Below, in pieces: positions 8,512-16,567 of a stretch of DNA of 64,000 nucleotides. Origin of the DNA: Intrasporangium oryzae NRRL B-24470. GTDB taxonomy: Bacteria > Actinomycetota > Actinomycetes > Actinomycetales > Dermatophilaceae. The notes under the pieces are model-generated. The model was not told the origin of the DNA. It worked only from the letters and a program-made list of their open reading frames with translations, and searched no databases. The stretch is from the NCBI RefSeq assembly GCF_000576595.1, contig NZ_AWSA01000002.1:101124-165123 (forward strand), in the 5' to 3' direction. A program made the position numbers and the translations under genes. The stretch's first letter is position 1. Each line of letters begins with the position of its first letter.

Positions 8512-9402
8512 TCAGGCCGACCGCTCGGCGGGCGACGCTACGGCAGGCCCGGCCGGCTCGCCGGAGAGAGCGACCGTGGCCCACACGTCGCGGGCGACGG
8601 AGGCGACGAGCCGAGCCGCGTCCTCCTCGCCGAGGTCGATGGTGGTGCAGACGACGAGGACGAACGGGTCGCGGTCGGCCGGCCGGACGAGACAGGCGTC
8701 GTGGGAGACCCCGGTGACCCAGCCCGTCTTGTTGGCCGTCCAGGTCCCCTCGGGAAGGCCCGCGGGGATCTGGTCGCGCCAGACCTGGCGGCTCAGGATC
8801 TCCTCGACGGGTCCGCAGACCGCCTCGCCCCCGAGCCGTTCGTCACGACGCGCGACCGCGGACAGGAGGACTCCGAGGTCGGCCGCGGTCACGGTGTTGG
8901 TCAGCCCGGCCTCGCGGGCGGCGACGTCCTCGATCCCGCGGGCGACGACGGTGGCCGGCGAGCAGTCGGCGGCCGCGAGCACGACGGCGACCTCGTCGCG
9001 GCCCACGGCGTCGAGGAGCAGGTTGGTCGCGAGGTTGCCCGAGTGGGTGAGCGCGTGCTCGGCGAGCTGCCTCAACGTCCGGGTCCCTCCGACCGCGGCC
9101 CACGTCTCGGGGTCCTGGTCGTCAGCCTCGTCCATCGTGAAGGGCGAGCTGTCGGCGGCCGAGTGGAAGAGGTTCCGGACCTCGACCGGCGTGTCCGGGT
9201 CGAGCTCGCCGCGGACGACCCGCCGCTCGAAGGCGACGACGAGAGGCAGCTTCATCGTGGAGGCCGCGTAGTGGGGAACGCCGGCGTCGCGGGTCCAGCG
9301 GGCGCGACCGTCGAGGTCGCCCAGCCACACCGACACCGTTCCGCCGTTGCGGGTGACCGCGTCGAGGCGCGCGTCGAGATCGTCGAAGGACGGGGAGATC
9401 AC
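8512..9402 (-). CDS. Serine hydrolase, class A beta-lactamase-like
   Basis: Penicillin-recognising serine hydrolase of 296 residues. The active-site motifs are Ser48-x-x-Lys51 (STMK), SGN near residue 120 (THSGNLATN) and KTG near residue 226 (NKTGWVTG). No signal peptide or membrane segment is visible, so unlike true secreted beta-lactamases or DD-peptidases it may act in the cytoplasm; an alternative is a short-signal form that I cannot see. The next gene is a dipeptide epimerase, so a role in processing peptidoglycan peptides is more likely than antibiotic resistance. GTG 9402 is preceded by TACTCT 6 nt upstream and no Shine-Dalgarno. Confidence 0.82.
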   Translation of the reverse strand: MISPSFDDLDARLDAVTRNGGTVSVWLGDLDGRARWTRDAGVPHYAASTMKLPLVVAFERRVVRGELDPDTPVEVRNLFHSAADSSPFTMDEADDQDPETWAAVGGTRTLRQLAEHALTHSGNLATNLLLDAVGRDEVAVVLAAADCSPATVVARGIEDVAAREAGLTNTVTAADLGVLLSAVARRDERLGGEAVCGPVEEILSRQVWRDQIPAGLPEGTWTANKTGWVTGVSHDACLVRPADRDPFVLVVCTTIDLGEEDAARLVASVARDVWATVALSGEPAGPAVASPAERSA

Positions 9403-9408
9403 GGCAGA

Positions 9409-9414
9409 AGAGTA
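9409..9414 (-). promoter_or_regulatory. -10 of a predicted leaderless promoter for the serine hydrolase
   Basis: TACTCT on the minus strand, 6 nt before GTG 9402; no Shine-Dalgarno. Confidence 0.45.
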
Positions 9415-9418
9415 CGGG

Positions 9419-9718
9419 TCACGCAGCAGAGGCGGACACCACGTCCGCCGCGGGGACCGGCAGCGACACCGTCGTGGCGAGACCCTCGGACTCGGCCATC
9501 CGGCTGGAGACGTCGATGAGGACCTTGGAGAGCGGGAGGTCGAGCGCCCCGCAGATCGAGGCGAGCAGCTCGGACGAGGCCTCCTTCTCGCCGCGCTCCA
9601 CCTCGCTCAGGTAGCCGAGGGAGACGGACGCCGTGGCGGAGACCTCGCGCAGGGTGAGCCCCTGGGCCCTCCGGCGCTCGCGGAGGACGTCACCGAGCTC
9701 ACGTCGCAACAGGGTCAT
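9419..9718 (-). CDS. clgR: XRE-family transcriptional regulator ClgR
   Basis: 99-residue regulator with a helix-turn-helix at about residues 21-52 ([20 protein letters not shown]). ClgR activates clp protease and other proteostasis genes in Actinobacteria. The synteny pgsA-cinA-clgR supports the identity over other XRE proteins. The protein ends in -SASAA; a terminal Ala-Ala is typical of ClgR, which is itself degraded by ClpP. ATG 9718 follows a canonical AAGGAGG. The gene is 11 nt downstream of cinA, so it is probably co-transcribed with rimO-pgsA-cinA. Confidence 0.9.
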   Translation of the reverse strand: MTLLRRELGDVLRERRRAQGLTLREVSATASVSLGYLSEVERGEKEASSELLASICGALDLPLSKVLIDVSSRMAESEGLATTVSLPVPAADVVSASAA

Positions 9719-9729
9719 GCCGTCCTCCT

Positions 9730-10290
9730 TCAGGTCGTCGTTCGCGTCGGGGACTCCGGCGGCGCCGGTGCCGATGTGCCTACCGTACCCCGAGGGTCCG
9801 TCGGCGTCGCAGCGGTTTGGTCCGGTGCGCCCATCGTCAGGGCCGCGAGCTCGAGCAGGGCCTCGACCGTGGCGGCGCGCACCTGGGCCCGCGACCCGTT
9901 CAACCGCAGGGACCGCGTCACTGTTCCCGACGGGCCGGCGACGGCGACGTGGACCGTCCCGGCCGGTTTGCCCTCGGCCGGGCCCGGGCCTGCCACACCC
10001 GTCGTCGACAGACCCCACGTCGCGTCGAGCCGCCGGCGGACGCCCTCGGCCATGGCCCGGGCCACCTCGGGGTCGACCGTCCCGACGCGCCGGACGAGCT
10101 CCTGGGGAACACCGAGCAGCGCGACCTTGACGTCGGCGGCATACGCGACGATCCCGCCGCGGAGCACGAGCGAGGCACCCGGGGTGTCCGCGACCGCGGC
10201 CGCGACGAGACCAGCAGTGAGCGACTCGGCGCACCCGAGCGTCTGGCCCGTCTCGGTGAGGTGGGCGACGATGCGGGACGAGGCACTCAT
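9730..10290 (-). CDS. cinA: CinA C-terminal domain protein, nicotinamide-nucleotide amidohydrolase (PncC)
   Basis: 186-residue stand-alone CinA-C domain that deamidates NMN for pyridine nucleotide salvage. Signatures: [15 protein letters not shown] near residue 21, [11 protein letters not shown] and [19 protein letters not shown]. The N-terminal MoaB-like domain of long CinA proteins is absent, as is normal for many bacteria. The last ~35 residues (Thr/Pro-rich) are a non-conserved tail. It starts one base after the pgsA stop and precedes clgR. Confidence 0.92.
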   Translation of the reverse strand: MSASSRIVAHLTETGQTLGCAESLTAGLVAAAVADTPGASLVLRGGIVAYAADVKVALLGVPQELVRRVGTVDPEVARAMAEGVRRRLDATWGLSTTGVAGPGPAEGKPAGTVHVAVAGPSGTVTRSLRLNGSRAQVRAATVEALLELAALTMGAPDQTAATPTDPRGTVGTSAPAPPESPTRTTT

Positions 10291-10291
10291 G

Positions 10292-11092
10292 TCAGTCCTT
10301 CGGGGTGACCTTCGGAACGACGTCGGGAGCGGCTGCGGGGGTCGCTCCCTGACCCGCGTCCGGAGTGCTGTCCGCGGTTGTGGCGGTCGTGGCGGTCGTG
10401 GCGGTCGCGTCGGCCTCCGTGACCCGCACGGTCGTGTCGGTGGCGCCGGGGACGGCCCGTCCGGTCGCCCGAGCCGCGCGCCGCCGCCGGGTCCGCTCGC
10501 TCGTCTCCCGCAGGCGCACCGCCTTGAAGACGTAGTCGACGCCGCTCACGACGGTGACGACGAGGGCTGCGCCGAGCACGGCATAGGCCGCCCATCGCCA
10601 GAGCTCGGCCAGGGGCAGGACCCAGAGCGGGAACGTCAGCGCCCCGAGCGAGAAGGTCTGGAGCATCGTCTTCAGCTTGCCGCCACGCCCGGCGGGCATG
10701 ACGCCGTGCCGGATGACGAGGAACCGTAGGAGTGTGACGCCGAACTCGCGCACGAGGATGACGACGGTCACCCACCACCAGATGACGCCGAGCATCGACA
10801 GGCCGATGAAGGCCATCCCGGTCAACGCCTTGTCGGCGATCGGGTCGGCGATCTTGCCGAAGTTGGTGATCTCGCCCCGGCTGCGAGCCAGCTTGCCGTC
10901 GACCCCGTCGGTGACCGCGGCGACGGCGAAGACGACCCACGCCCAGAAGCGCCACCACGGCTGGGACCCGTCGTCGTGGAGGAGCAGCACCCCGTAGACC
11001 GGGACGAGCAGGATTCGCAGGACCGTCAGCGCATTGGGCAGGTTCCAGTCGGTGGGGCGGGGCGCGGGCCCCTCTCCGGCATGGGGACTCAT
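10292..11092 (-). CDS. pgsA: CDP-diacylglycerol-glycerol-3-phosphate 3-phosphatidyltransferase
   Basis: Membrane enzyme for the committed step of phosphatidylglycerol synthesis, 266 residues. The CDP-alcohol phosphatidyltransferase signature D-x2-D-G-x2-A-R-x8-G-x3-D-x3-D is complete ([10 protein letters not shown], then [10 protein letters not shown]). Four or more transmembrane helices lie within the first ~190 residues. The C-terminal ~75 residues are a cytosolic Ala/Thr-rich tail containing an ATTATTATT repeat encoded by three exact 9-bp units (10381-10407). The start overlaps the rimO stop by 4 nt and the stop is 1 nt from cinA. Confidence 0.94.
   Translation of the reverse strand: MSPHAGEGPAPRPTDWNLPNALTVLRILLVPVYGVLLLHDDGSQPWWRFWAWVVFAVAAVTDGVDGKLARSRGEITNFGKIADPIADKALTGMAFIGLSMLGVIWWWVTVVILVREFGVTLLRFLVIRHGVMPAGRGGKLKTMLQTFSLGALTFPLWVLPLAELWRWAAYAVLGAALVVTVVSGVDYVFKAVRLRETSERTRRRRAARATGRAVPGATDTTVRVTEADATATTATTATTADSTPDAGQGATPAAAPDVVPKVTPKD
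10381..10407. repeat. Three 9-bp tandem repeats inside pgsA
   Basis: Unit TGGCGGTCG repeated three times exactly; in the pgsA frame it encodes a Thr-Thr-Ala tract in the disordered C-terminal tail. Confidence 0.85.
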
Positions 11093-12561
11093 CGCGGCTC
11101 CGCGATGAGGTCGATGCCCTCTGTGGCGACGACGACCGCCGTGACGATGTCACCCACCTCGGGCGCCGGGGCGCCGTCACCGAGATGGAGATGGGTCACG
11201 CCGTCGACGTCGGGCCCCTGGAACGCGGCGCGGCCGGTGCAGGTGCCCTCGTCATCGATCTCCTCGACGAGGACCGCCACGAGCTCGCCGACACGCTCCT
11301 CGGCGCGCTGCGCGGTGAGCTCCTCGACGAGCCGCGTGAAGCGGTCGACGCGGTCGGCCACGACCTCGGGGGCGAGGTGGCCGGCATACGTCTCGGCCTC
11401 GGTGCCGTCCTCGTCGGAGTACCCGAAGACGCCGACGACGTCGAGGCGGGCCTCGGTCAGGAAGGCCTCGAGCTCGTCGAGGTCGGCCTCGGTCTCGCCG
11501 GGGAAGCCGACGATGACGTTGCAGCGGACCCCGGCCTCGGGCGACGTGGCCCGGATCCGCGCGAGCAGGTCGAGGAAGGCCTCGCGCGAGCCGAAGCGCC
11601 GCATCGAGCGGAGCAGCGGCTCGGAGGCGTGCTGGAAGGAGATGTCGTAGTAGGGCACGACGCCGGGCGTCTGGGCCATCGCCGCGAGCAGCCCGGGCCG
11701 GATCTCGGCCGGCTGGAGATAGGAGACGCGCACGCGCTCGACGCCCTCGATCGCGGTCAGCTCGGGGAGCAGTTTCTCGAGGAGGCCGAGGTCGCCGAGG
11801 TCCTTGCCGTAGGACGTGGAGTTCTCGGAGACGAGGAAGAGCTCCTTGACGCCGCGCTCCGCGAGCCAGCGGCCCTCGGCGATGACGTCGGCCGGGCGGC
11901 GGGAGACGAAGGCGCCACGGAACATCGGGATGGCGCAGAACGCGCAGCGTCGGTCGCAGCCCGATGCGATCTTGAGCGGGGCCCACGGGCGGCCGTCGAG
12001 CCTGGCGCGGATGACACGCGGGCCGCTCGCCGGGACGGGCACACCGTCATCGACGGCCTCGGCGAGGCCACCACCCGAGCCGTCACCGTGACCGGGGAGG
12101 GCGACCCGGGCCGCCTCGCCCTGGCGCGCTGCAGGCGTCAGCGGCAGCAGGCGCCGCCGGTCACCGGGTGTGTGGCTCGGGACGTGCCCGCCGGCGAGGA
12201 TCGTCTGGAGGTGGGCCGGCATGTCGCGGTAGGAGTCGAACCCGAGCACGGCGTCCGCCTCGGGCAGCTGCTCGGCGAGCTGCTCGCCGTAGCGCTCCGC
12301 GAGGCAGCCGACGGCGACGACCTTCTGCGTGCGGCCGCCGTCGTGCTTGAGGTCGGACGCCTCGAGCAGCGCGTCGATCGAGTCCTTCTTGGCCTGTTCG
12401 ACGAACCCGCACGTGTTGACCACCGCGACGTCTGCCTCGGACGCGTCGTCGACGAGACGCCACCCCTCGGCGAGGAGCCGACCGGCGAGCTCCTCCGAGT
12501 CGACCTCGTTACGGGTGCACCCGAGGGTGACGAGGGCGACGCTCTTGTCCGGCGGGGTCAT
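11089..12561 (-). CDS. rimO: Ribosomal protein S12 methylthiotransferase RimO
   Basis: Radical-SAM enzyme that methylthiolates Asp of ribosomal protein S12. 490 residues: MTTase domain ([12 protein letters not shown], Cys in NTCGFV and VGCLAE), a radical-SAM core with CDRRCAFC near residue 200, and a C-terminal TRAM domain. A long Gly/Pro-rich linker of about 50 residues separates the first two domains, as in other actinobacterial RimO. ATG 12561 has TAGAGT 6 nt upstream and no Shine-Dalgarno. It is probably the first gene of a rimO-pgsA-cinA-clgR operon, with only 28 bp to the divergent dipeptidase. Confidence 0.95.
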   Translation of the reverse strand: MTPPDKSVALVTLGCTRNEVDSEELAGRLLAEGWRLVDDASEADVAVVNTCGFVEQAKKDSIDALLEASDLKHDGGRTQKVVAVGCLAERYGEQLAEQLPEADAVLGFDSYRDMPAHLQTILAGGHVPSHTPGDRRRLLPLTPAARQGEAARVALPGHGDGSGGGLAEAVDDGVPVPASGPRVIRARLDGRPWAPLKIASGCDRRCAFCAIPMFRGAFVSRRPADVIAEGRWLAERGVKELFLVSENSTSYGKDLGDLGLLEKLLPELTAIEGVERVRVSYLQPAEIRPGLLAAMAQTPGVVPYYDISFQHASEPLLRSMRRFGSREAFLDLLARIRATSPEAGVRCNVIVGFPGETEADLDELEAFLTEARLDVVGVFGYSDEDGTEAETYAGHLAPEVVADRVDRFTRLVEELTAQRAEERVGELVAVLVEEIDDEGTCTGRAAFQGPDVDGVTHLHLGDGAPAPEVGDIVTAVVVATEGIDLIAEPR

Positions 12562-12567
12562 GCGTCC

Positions 12568-12573
12568 ACTCTA
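12568..12573 (-). promoter_or_regulatory. -10 of a predicted leaderless promoter for rimO
   Basis: TAGAGT on the minus strand, 6 nt before ATG 12561. The same CTCTAGAG block offers TAGAGG (12572-12577) to the divergent plus-strand dipeptidase, so the two promoters probably overlap. Confidence 0.5.
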
Positions 12574-12589
12574 GAGGGACGGGTGTTCA

Positions 12590-13813
12590 ATGACCGACAT
12601 GCTCGAGACCGCCCCCGACGACACGACGCCCCCGACCGACCTCGTCCGCCGGGCGCGGGCCCTGCTTGCCGACCAGCCCCTCATCGACGGCCACAACGAC
12701 CTCCCGTGGGAGGCCCGGGAGCAGACCCGCTACGACTGGGACCGGCTCGACATCGCCCATCCCGTCGCAACGACGAACACCGACCTGCCGCGTCTGCGCG
12801 ACGGTGGGGTCGGGGGCCAGTTCTGGTCGGTCTTCGTGCCCAGCACGCTTCCCGAGGGCGACGCCGTGATCGCCACGCTCGAGCAGATCGACGGCGTCCA
12901 CCGCATGATCGGGACGTATGCCGCCGACCTCGCCCTCGCGCGGAGCGCGGACGACGTCGAGCGGGCTCGGGAGGAGGGCCGGATCGCCTCGCTCCTCGGC
13001 GCGGAGGGCGGTCACTCGATCGGCTCCTCCCTCGCGACGCTGCGCCTGCTCCACGTCCTCGGTGTGCGCTATCTCACCCTGACGCACAACGACAACACCG
13101 CGTGGGCCGACTCCGCGACGGACGTCCCGCGGGTCGGCGGTCTCACCGACTTCGGCCGCGAGGTGGTCCGTGAGATGAACCGCCTCGGCATGATGGTCGA
13201 CCTCAGCCACGTCGCCGCGACGACGATGCGGGTGGCGCTCGAGACCACGGACGCGCCGGTCATCTTCAGCCACTCCTCCGCCCTGGCCCTCTGCGACACC
13301 CCCCGCAACGTGCCCGACGACGTCCTCGCCGCGCTGCCCGCCAACGGCGGCGTCTGCATGGTGACCTTCGTGCCGGAGTTCGTGTCCCGAGCCACCGCTG
13401 CGTGGCGCGTCGAGGCAGCGGCTGCCGCCGCGGAGGTCGGCGTCGACGCGAGCGACTGGGTCGCGTTCGGGACGTTCTCGACGACCTGGGCGAAGACGCA
13501 CCCCAAGCCCGACGCGACGATCGCCGAGGTCGCCGACCACGTCGACCACGTGCGTGAGGTCGCCGGCATCGACCATGTCGGGCTCGGCGGCGACTACGAC
13601 GGGACCGACACCTACCCCATCGGCCTCGAGGACGTGAGCGGCTACCCGCGCCTGGTCGCCGAGCTGATGGACCGGGGGTGGTCGGACGCCGACCTCGCCC
13701 AGCTCGTCCGCGACAACACCCTCCGCGTCATGCGCGACGTCGAGGCCGTCGCCCGTGACCTCCAGACGACCCGGGCGCCGAGCCTCCGGACGATCACCGA
13801 GCTCGACGGCTGA
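12590..13813 (+). CDS. Membrane dipeptidase (peptidase family M19)
   Basis: Zinc dipeptidase of the renal-dipeptidase type, 407 residues. Metal-binding and catalytic motifs are present in order: DGHNDLPW (His and Asp ligands, residues 33-40), the bridging Glu in [17 protein letters not shown] and FSHSSA (His ligands), and GGDYDG near the C-terminus. No signal peptide is seen, so it is probably cytoplasmic. It would hydrolyse dipeptides including some containing D-amino acids; the exact substrate is not evident. It is the only plus-strand gene between rimO and the nested palindromes at 13.9 kb, convergent with the channel gene. Confidence 0.9.
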   Translation: MTDMLETAPDDTTPPTDLVRRARALLADQPLIDGHNDLPWEAREQTRYDWDRLDIAHPVATTNTDLPRLRDGGVGGQFWSVFVPSTLPEGDAVIATLEQIDGVHRMIGTYAADLALARSADDVERAREEGRIASLLGAEGGHSIGSSLATLRLLHVLGVRYLTLTHNDNTAWADSATDVPRVGGLTDFGREVVREMNRLGMMVDLSHVAATTMRVALETTDAPVIFSHSSALALCDTPRNVPDDVLAALPANGGVCMVTFVPEFVSRATAAWRVEAAAAAAEVGVDASDWVAFGTFSTTWAKTHPKPDATIAEVADHVDHVREVAGIDHVGLGGDYDGTDTYPIGLEDVSGYPRLVAELMDRGWSDADLAQLVRDNTLRVMRDVEAVARDLQTTRAPSLRTITELDG

Positions 13814-13895
13814 GCGCCGGCCCGCCTGGTCGCGCCGAGCGCTCGACGCGACCCGGCCCGGCGGCATACGGGCTCCCCCTCGCTCACCGAACGCG

Positions 13896-13949
13896 GCGTT
13901 CGTTCACGAACGCAGTGGTGTACCGCGGTGTTCGTGAACGAACACCGCG
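13896..13949. terminator. Nested palindromes between convergent genes
   Basis: Hairpin A: 7-bp stem (13896-13902 with 13907-13913). Hairpin B: 11-bp stem (13924-13934 with 13939-13949). The two also pair with each other through 14-bp inverted arms (13898-13911 with 13930-13943). The element lies between the dipeptidase and channel 3' ends, so a bidirectional terminator is the simplest reading. No U-tract is present. Confidence 0.55.
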
Positions 13950-13985
13950 TTCACTCGGAGAAGACCGAGAGCGGGGCGGGTCGAC

Positions 13986-14732
13986 CTACTGGCGGAAGCG
14001 GGCGATGGTCAGGCCGACGAGGCGGGCGACGACGAGCGCGACGTAGAGCATCCCCGCGATCTGCTGGAGCAGGACGAACGACCGGGCGTGCGGGGTCACG
14101 GCGTAGATGTCCGACAGGCCCGTCGAGGTCATCGTCGTGATCGACAGGTAGAGCAGCTCGTACCACGATCGGATCCCGGGGTCGGCCTCGCCGTAGATCG
14201 TGAACGAGTTGGGCCAGATGAACTGGACCGCGAGATAGAGGTAGGCGAAGCCCCAGGCGACGACCGTGAACGTCGCGCCGGTGGCGTAGAGCTCGTCGCG
14301 GGTCACCCAGTTGTCGGCGAACATGTACCGGAGCAGGCCGTAGCCCGTGTAGAAGTAGAAGAGGGCGTGGAGCAGCGCGCTCCAGAACTCGATCGACGCG
14401 CTGTCGGGCCAGACTGCCTCGGCAACCGTGAGCAGGACGACCGGCACGCCGAGCAGTGCAGCGACCCAGGTGAGGGCCGGCGTCGCCCGGACCGCGCGGA
14501 CGGCGAGGAAGAGCACGAGGATCCCCACGATCCCGAAGAGCGCCCGGCCCGCGTCACGCCAGTTGCCGATGGTCGCCGTCTCGAGGTACGGGTAGACGAG
14601 GAGCGCGGTCAGCTGGACGAAGAGGAGCAGCGCGCACGGCAGCTCGACGAGCTTGCGCCGGAGACGGTCCAGGCGGGTCGGCGGGCCCGCCCGGCGGGGA
14701 GTGGACGGCCAGAGCTCGAGCGAGGCACTCAC
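13986..14732 (-). CDS. Ion channel family membrane protein (pore-loop type)
   Basis: 248-residue membrane protein with about five hydrophobic segments in the first 180 residues, then a pore-loop followed by a final helix: the pattern of two-helix potassium-channel pores. The filter region reads TTMTSTGLSDIYAVTP, resembling T-x-x-T-x-G-x-G-D but without the canonical GYG. Orientation is divergent from kdpFABC, which suggests a link to potassium homeostasis; ion selectivity is not proven. GTG 14732 has TAGGCT 7 nt upstream and no Shine-Dalgarno. Confidence 0.75.
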   Translation of the reverse strand: MSASLELWPSTPRRAGPPTRLDRLRRKLVELPCALLLFVQLTALLVYPYLETATIGNWRDAGRALFGIVGILVLFLAVRAVRATPALTWVAALLGVPVVLLTVAEAVWPDSASIEFWSALLHALFYFYTGYGLLRYMFADNWVTRDELYATGATFTVVAWGFAYLYLAVQFIWPNSFTIYGEADPGIRSWYELLYLSITTMTSTGLSDIYAVTPHARSFVLLQQIAGMLYVALVVARLVGLTIARFRQ

Positions 14733-14739
14733 CTGCCGG

Positions 14740-14745
14740 AGCCTA
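14740..14745 (-). promoter_or_regulatory. -10 of a predicted leaderless promoter for the channel gene
   Basis: TAGGCT on the minus strand, 7 nt before GTG 14732. Confidence 0.45.
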
Positions 14746-14755
14746 GTGCGAGCGT

Positions 14756-14828
14756 CGTCAAGAACGCGTCAAGAGGCGTCAGTCGGGCGTCAACGGCACG
14801 GCGTGCGCCGGCCCCGACCCCGTAGGAA
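14756..14828 (+). promoter_or_regulatory. Candidate KdpE operator and kdp promoter
   Basis: Four direct repeats of CGTCA start at 14756, 14767, 14777 and 14788, that is at 11, 10 and 11 bp, on one helix face. They end about 30 bp upstream of a -10-like TAGGAA (14823-14828), which is 6 nt before the kdpF ATG. OmpR-family regulators such as KdpE bind head-to-tail direct repeats of this period. The -35 box is poor, as expected for an activated promoter. Confidence 0.6.
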
Positions 14829-14834
14829 CGGGTC

Positions 14835-14921
14835 ATGGTCACCAACATCCTCCTGGGCCTCGTGGCACTGGCCGTGCTCGGCTATCTCGTCCACGTCCTC
14901 CTGCACGCGGATCGCTTCTGA
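14835..14921 (+). CDS. kdpF: Potassium-transporting ATPase subunit KdpF
   Basis: 28-residue single-helix peptide beginning MVTNILLGLVALAVLGYLVH and ending LHADRF. Length, hydrophobic profile and position directly before kdpA match KdpF, the lipid-like stabiliser of the KdpFABC complex. Its TGA shares one base with the kdpA ATG (TGATG), so the two are translationally coupled. ATG 14835 has no clear Shine-Dalgarno and a -10-like TAGGAA 6 nt upstream, so it may start a leaderless operon mRNA. Confidence 0.85.
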   Translation: MVTNILLGLVALAVLGYLVHVLLHADRF

Positions 14922-16567
14922 TGAGCGACACCGTCAGCGGCCTGCTCACCATCGCCGTCCTGGTTGCCGCCCTCGCCGTGGTCCACGTACCCCTGGGCAC
15001 CTGGATGGCGAGAGTCTTCACCGACACGAAGCACTGGCGCATCGAGCGCATCGTCTACCGTCTCGTGCGGGTCGACCCCGGGTCCGAGCAGCGGTGGGTC
15101 ACCTACGCCGTCGCGGTCATCGGGTTCTCCGTCGTCGGGATCGTCCTGCTCCTCGCGATGATCCTCCTGCAGGGCGTGCTCCCCTTCGCGCGGGGTGCGG
15201 CGATGAACGTCGACACCGCCCTCAACACGGCCGTCTCCTTCGTGACGAACACGAACTGGCAGTCGTATGCCGGTGAGTCGGGTGTCTCACCCCTCGTGCA
15301 GACCGTGGGACTCACGGTCCAGAACTTCGTCTCCCCTGCTGTCGGCCTTGCCGTGGCGGTCGCCCTCGTGCGCGGCCTCGTGCGCTCGAGCGGCTCGGAG
15401 CTCGGCAACTTCTGGGTCGACCTCGTGCGCGGCCTGTTCCGGGTCATCGTGCCGATCGCCCTGATCGGCGCGGTCGTGCTGCTGCTCGGCGGCGTCATCC
15501 AGAACCTCACCGCGCCGACGACCGTCACGACCCTCTCGGGCGGGCACCAGGTTGTCCAGGGCGGCCTGGTCGCCTCGCAGGAGGCGATCAAGGAGCTCGG
15601 CACGAACGGCGGTGGCTACTTCAACGCCAACTCAGCTCACCCCTTCGAGAACCCGAACCCCCTCACCAACCTTGTCGAGATCTTCCTGCTCCTCGTCATC
15701 CCGTTCTCGCTGCCCCGCACCTACGGCGTCATGGCCGGCGACCGTCGCCAGGGCTGGACCGTGCTCGGCTTCATGACGACCCTGTGGGTCCTCATGCTCA
15801 CGGTCGTCACCTGGTCGGAGGTGCACGCGGCGTCGGGCCCTCTGGGCGGGATGGAGGGCAAGGAGCTCCGCTTCGGCGTGTGGCCCTCGGCGCTCTTCGC
15901 GACGAGCACGACGGCCACGTCGACCGGCGCGGTCAACTCGATGCACGAGAGCTTCTCAGCGCTCGGGGGCGGGGGCGCCCTGTTCAACATGATGCTCGGC
16001 GAGCTGTCGCCCGGTGGCGTCGGCACGGGCCTCTACAGCGCGCTGCTCGTCGCGATCCTCACGGTGTTCCTCGCAGGTCTCATGGTCGGGCGCACGCCCG
16101 AGCTGCTCGGCAAGCAGATCGGGCGTCGTGAGATCACCCTGACCGCCCTGGCCGTCCTTGTCATGCCGACCCTGGTCCTCGCCTTCACCGGCATCGGGAT
16201 GGTGGCGCCGCTCGTCTCGTCGCAGATGCTCGCCACGGGTCCGCACGGGCTCACCGAGGTCATGTATGCGTACACCTCCGCGGCGAACAACAACGGCAGC
16301 GCCTTCGCGGGCTTCTCCGCCGACACTCCCTACACCAACCTCACGCTTGCGCTGTGCATGTTCCTGGGCCGGTTCGCCCCCATCGTCCTCGTGCTGGCAC
16401 TCGCCGGTTCCCTCGTGACGCAACGTCGCCGGCCGGTCACCGCCGGCACGCTCCCCACCCACACCCCCACCTTCATCGGCCTGTTCGTCGGGGTGGCCGT
16501 CATCGTCGGCGGTCTCACCTTCTTCCCTGCCCTGGCCCTCGGTCCCCTCGCGGAGGCACTCTCATGA
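14921..16567 (+). CDS. kdpA: Potassium-transporting ATPase potassium-binding subunit KdpA
   Basis: 548-residue channel-like subunit of the high-affinity K+ pump, with about ten membrane helices and four pore loops. Recognisable filter segments include [46 protein letters not shown] and [12 protein letters not shown]. These are the conserved KdpA selectivity loops and show an intact protein of family length. It overlaps kdpF by one base and kdpB by four. Confidence 0.97.
   Translation: MSDTVSGLLTIAVLVAALAVVHVPLGTWMARVFTDTKHWRIERIVYRLVRVDPGSEQRWVTYAVAVIGFSVVGIVLLLAMILLQGVLPFARGAAMNVDTALNTAVSFVTNTNWQSYAGESGVSPLVQTVGLTVQNFVSPAVGLAVAVALVRGLVRSSGSELGNFWVDLVRGLFRVIVPIALIGAVVLLLGGVIQNLTAPTTVTTLSGGHQVVQGGLVASQEAIKELGTNGGGYFNANSAHPFENPNPLTNLVEIFLLLVIPFSLPRTYGVMAGDRRQGWTVLGFMTTLWVLMLTVVTWSEVHAASGPLGGMEGKELRFGVWPSALFATSTTATSTGAVNSMHESFSALGGGGALFNMMLGELSPGGVGTGLYSALLVAILTVFLAGLMVGRTPELLGKQIGRREITLTALAVLVMPTLVLAFTGIGMVAPLVSSQMLATGPHGLTEVMYAYTSAANNNGSAFAGFSADTPYTNLTLALCMFLGRFAPIVLVLALAGSLVTQRRRPVTAGTLPTHTPTFIGLFVGVAVIVGGLTFFPALALGPLAEALS

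Noticed and set aside
8512..9402. Serine hydrolase as an antibiotic-resistance beta-lactamase
   Set aside because: No export signal is visible and it is paired with a dipeptide epimerase; the class A Glu166-loop was not identified with confidence.
13891..13905. Palindrome CGAACGCGGCGTTCG read as an SOS box
   Set aside because: The spacer is one base too long and the ACAnnTGT core is missing; it belongs to the terminator-like palindromes.
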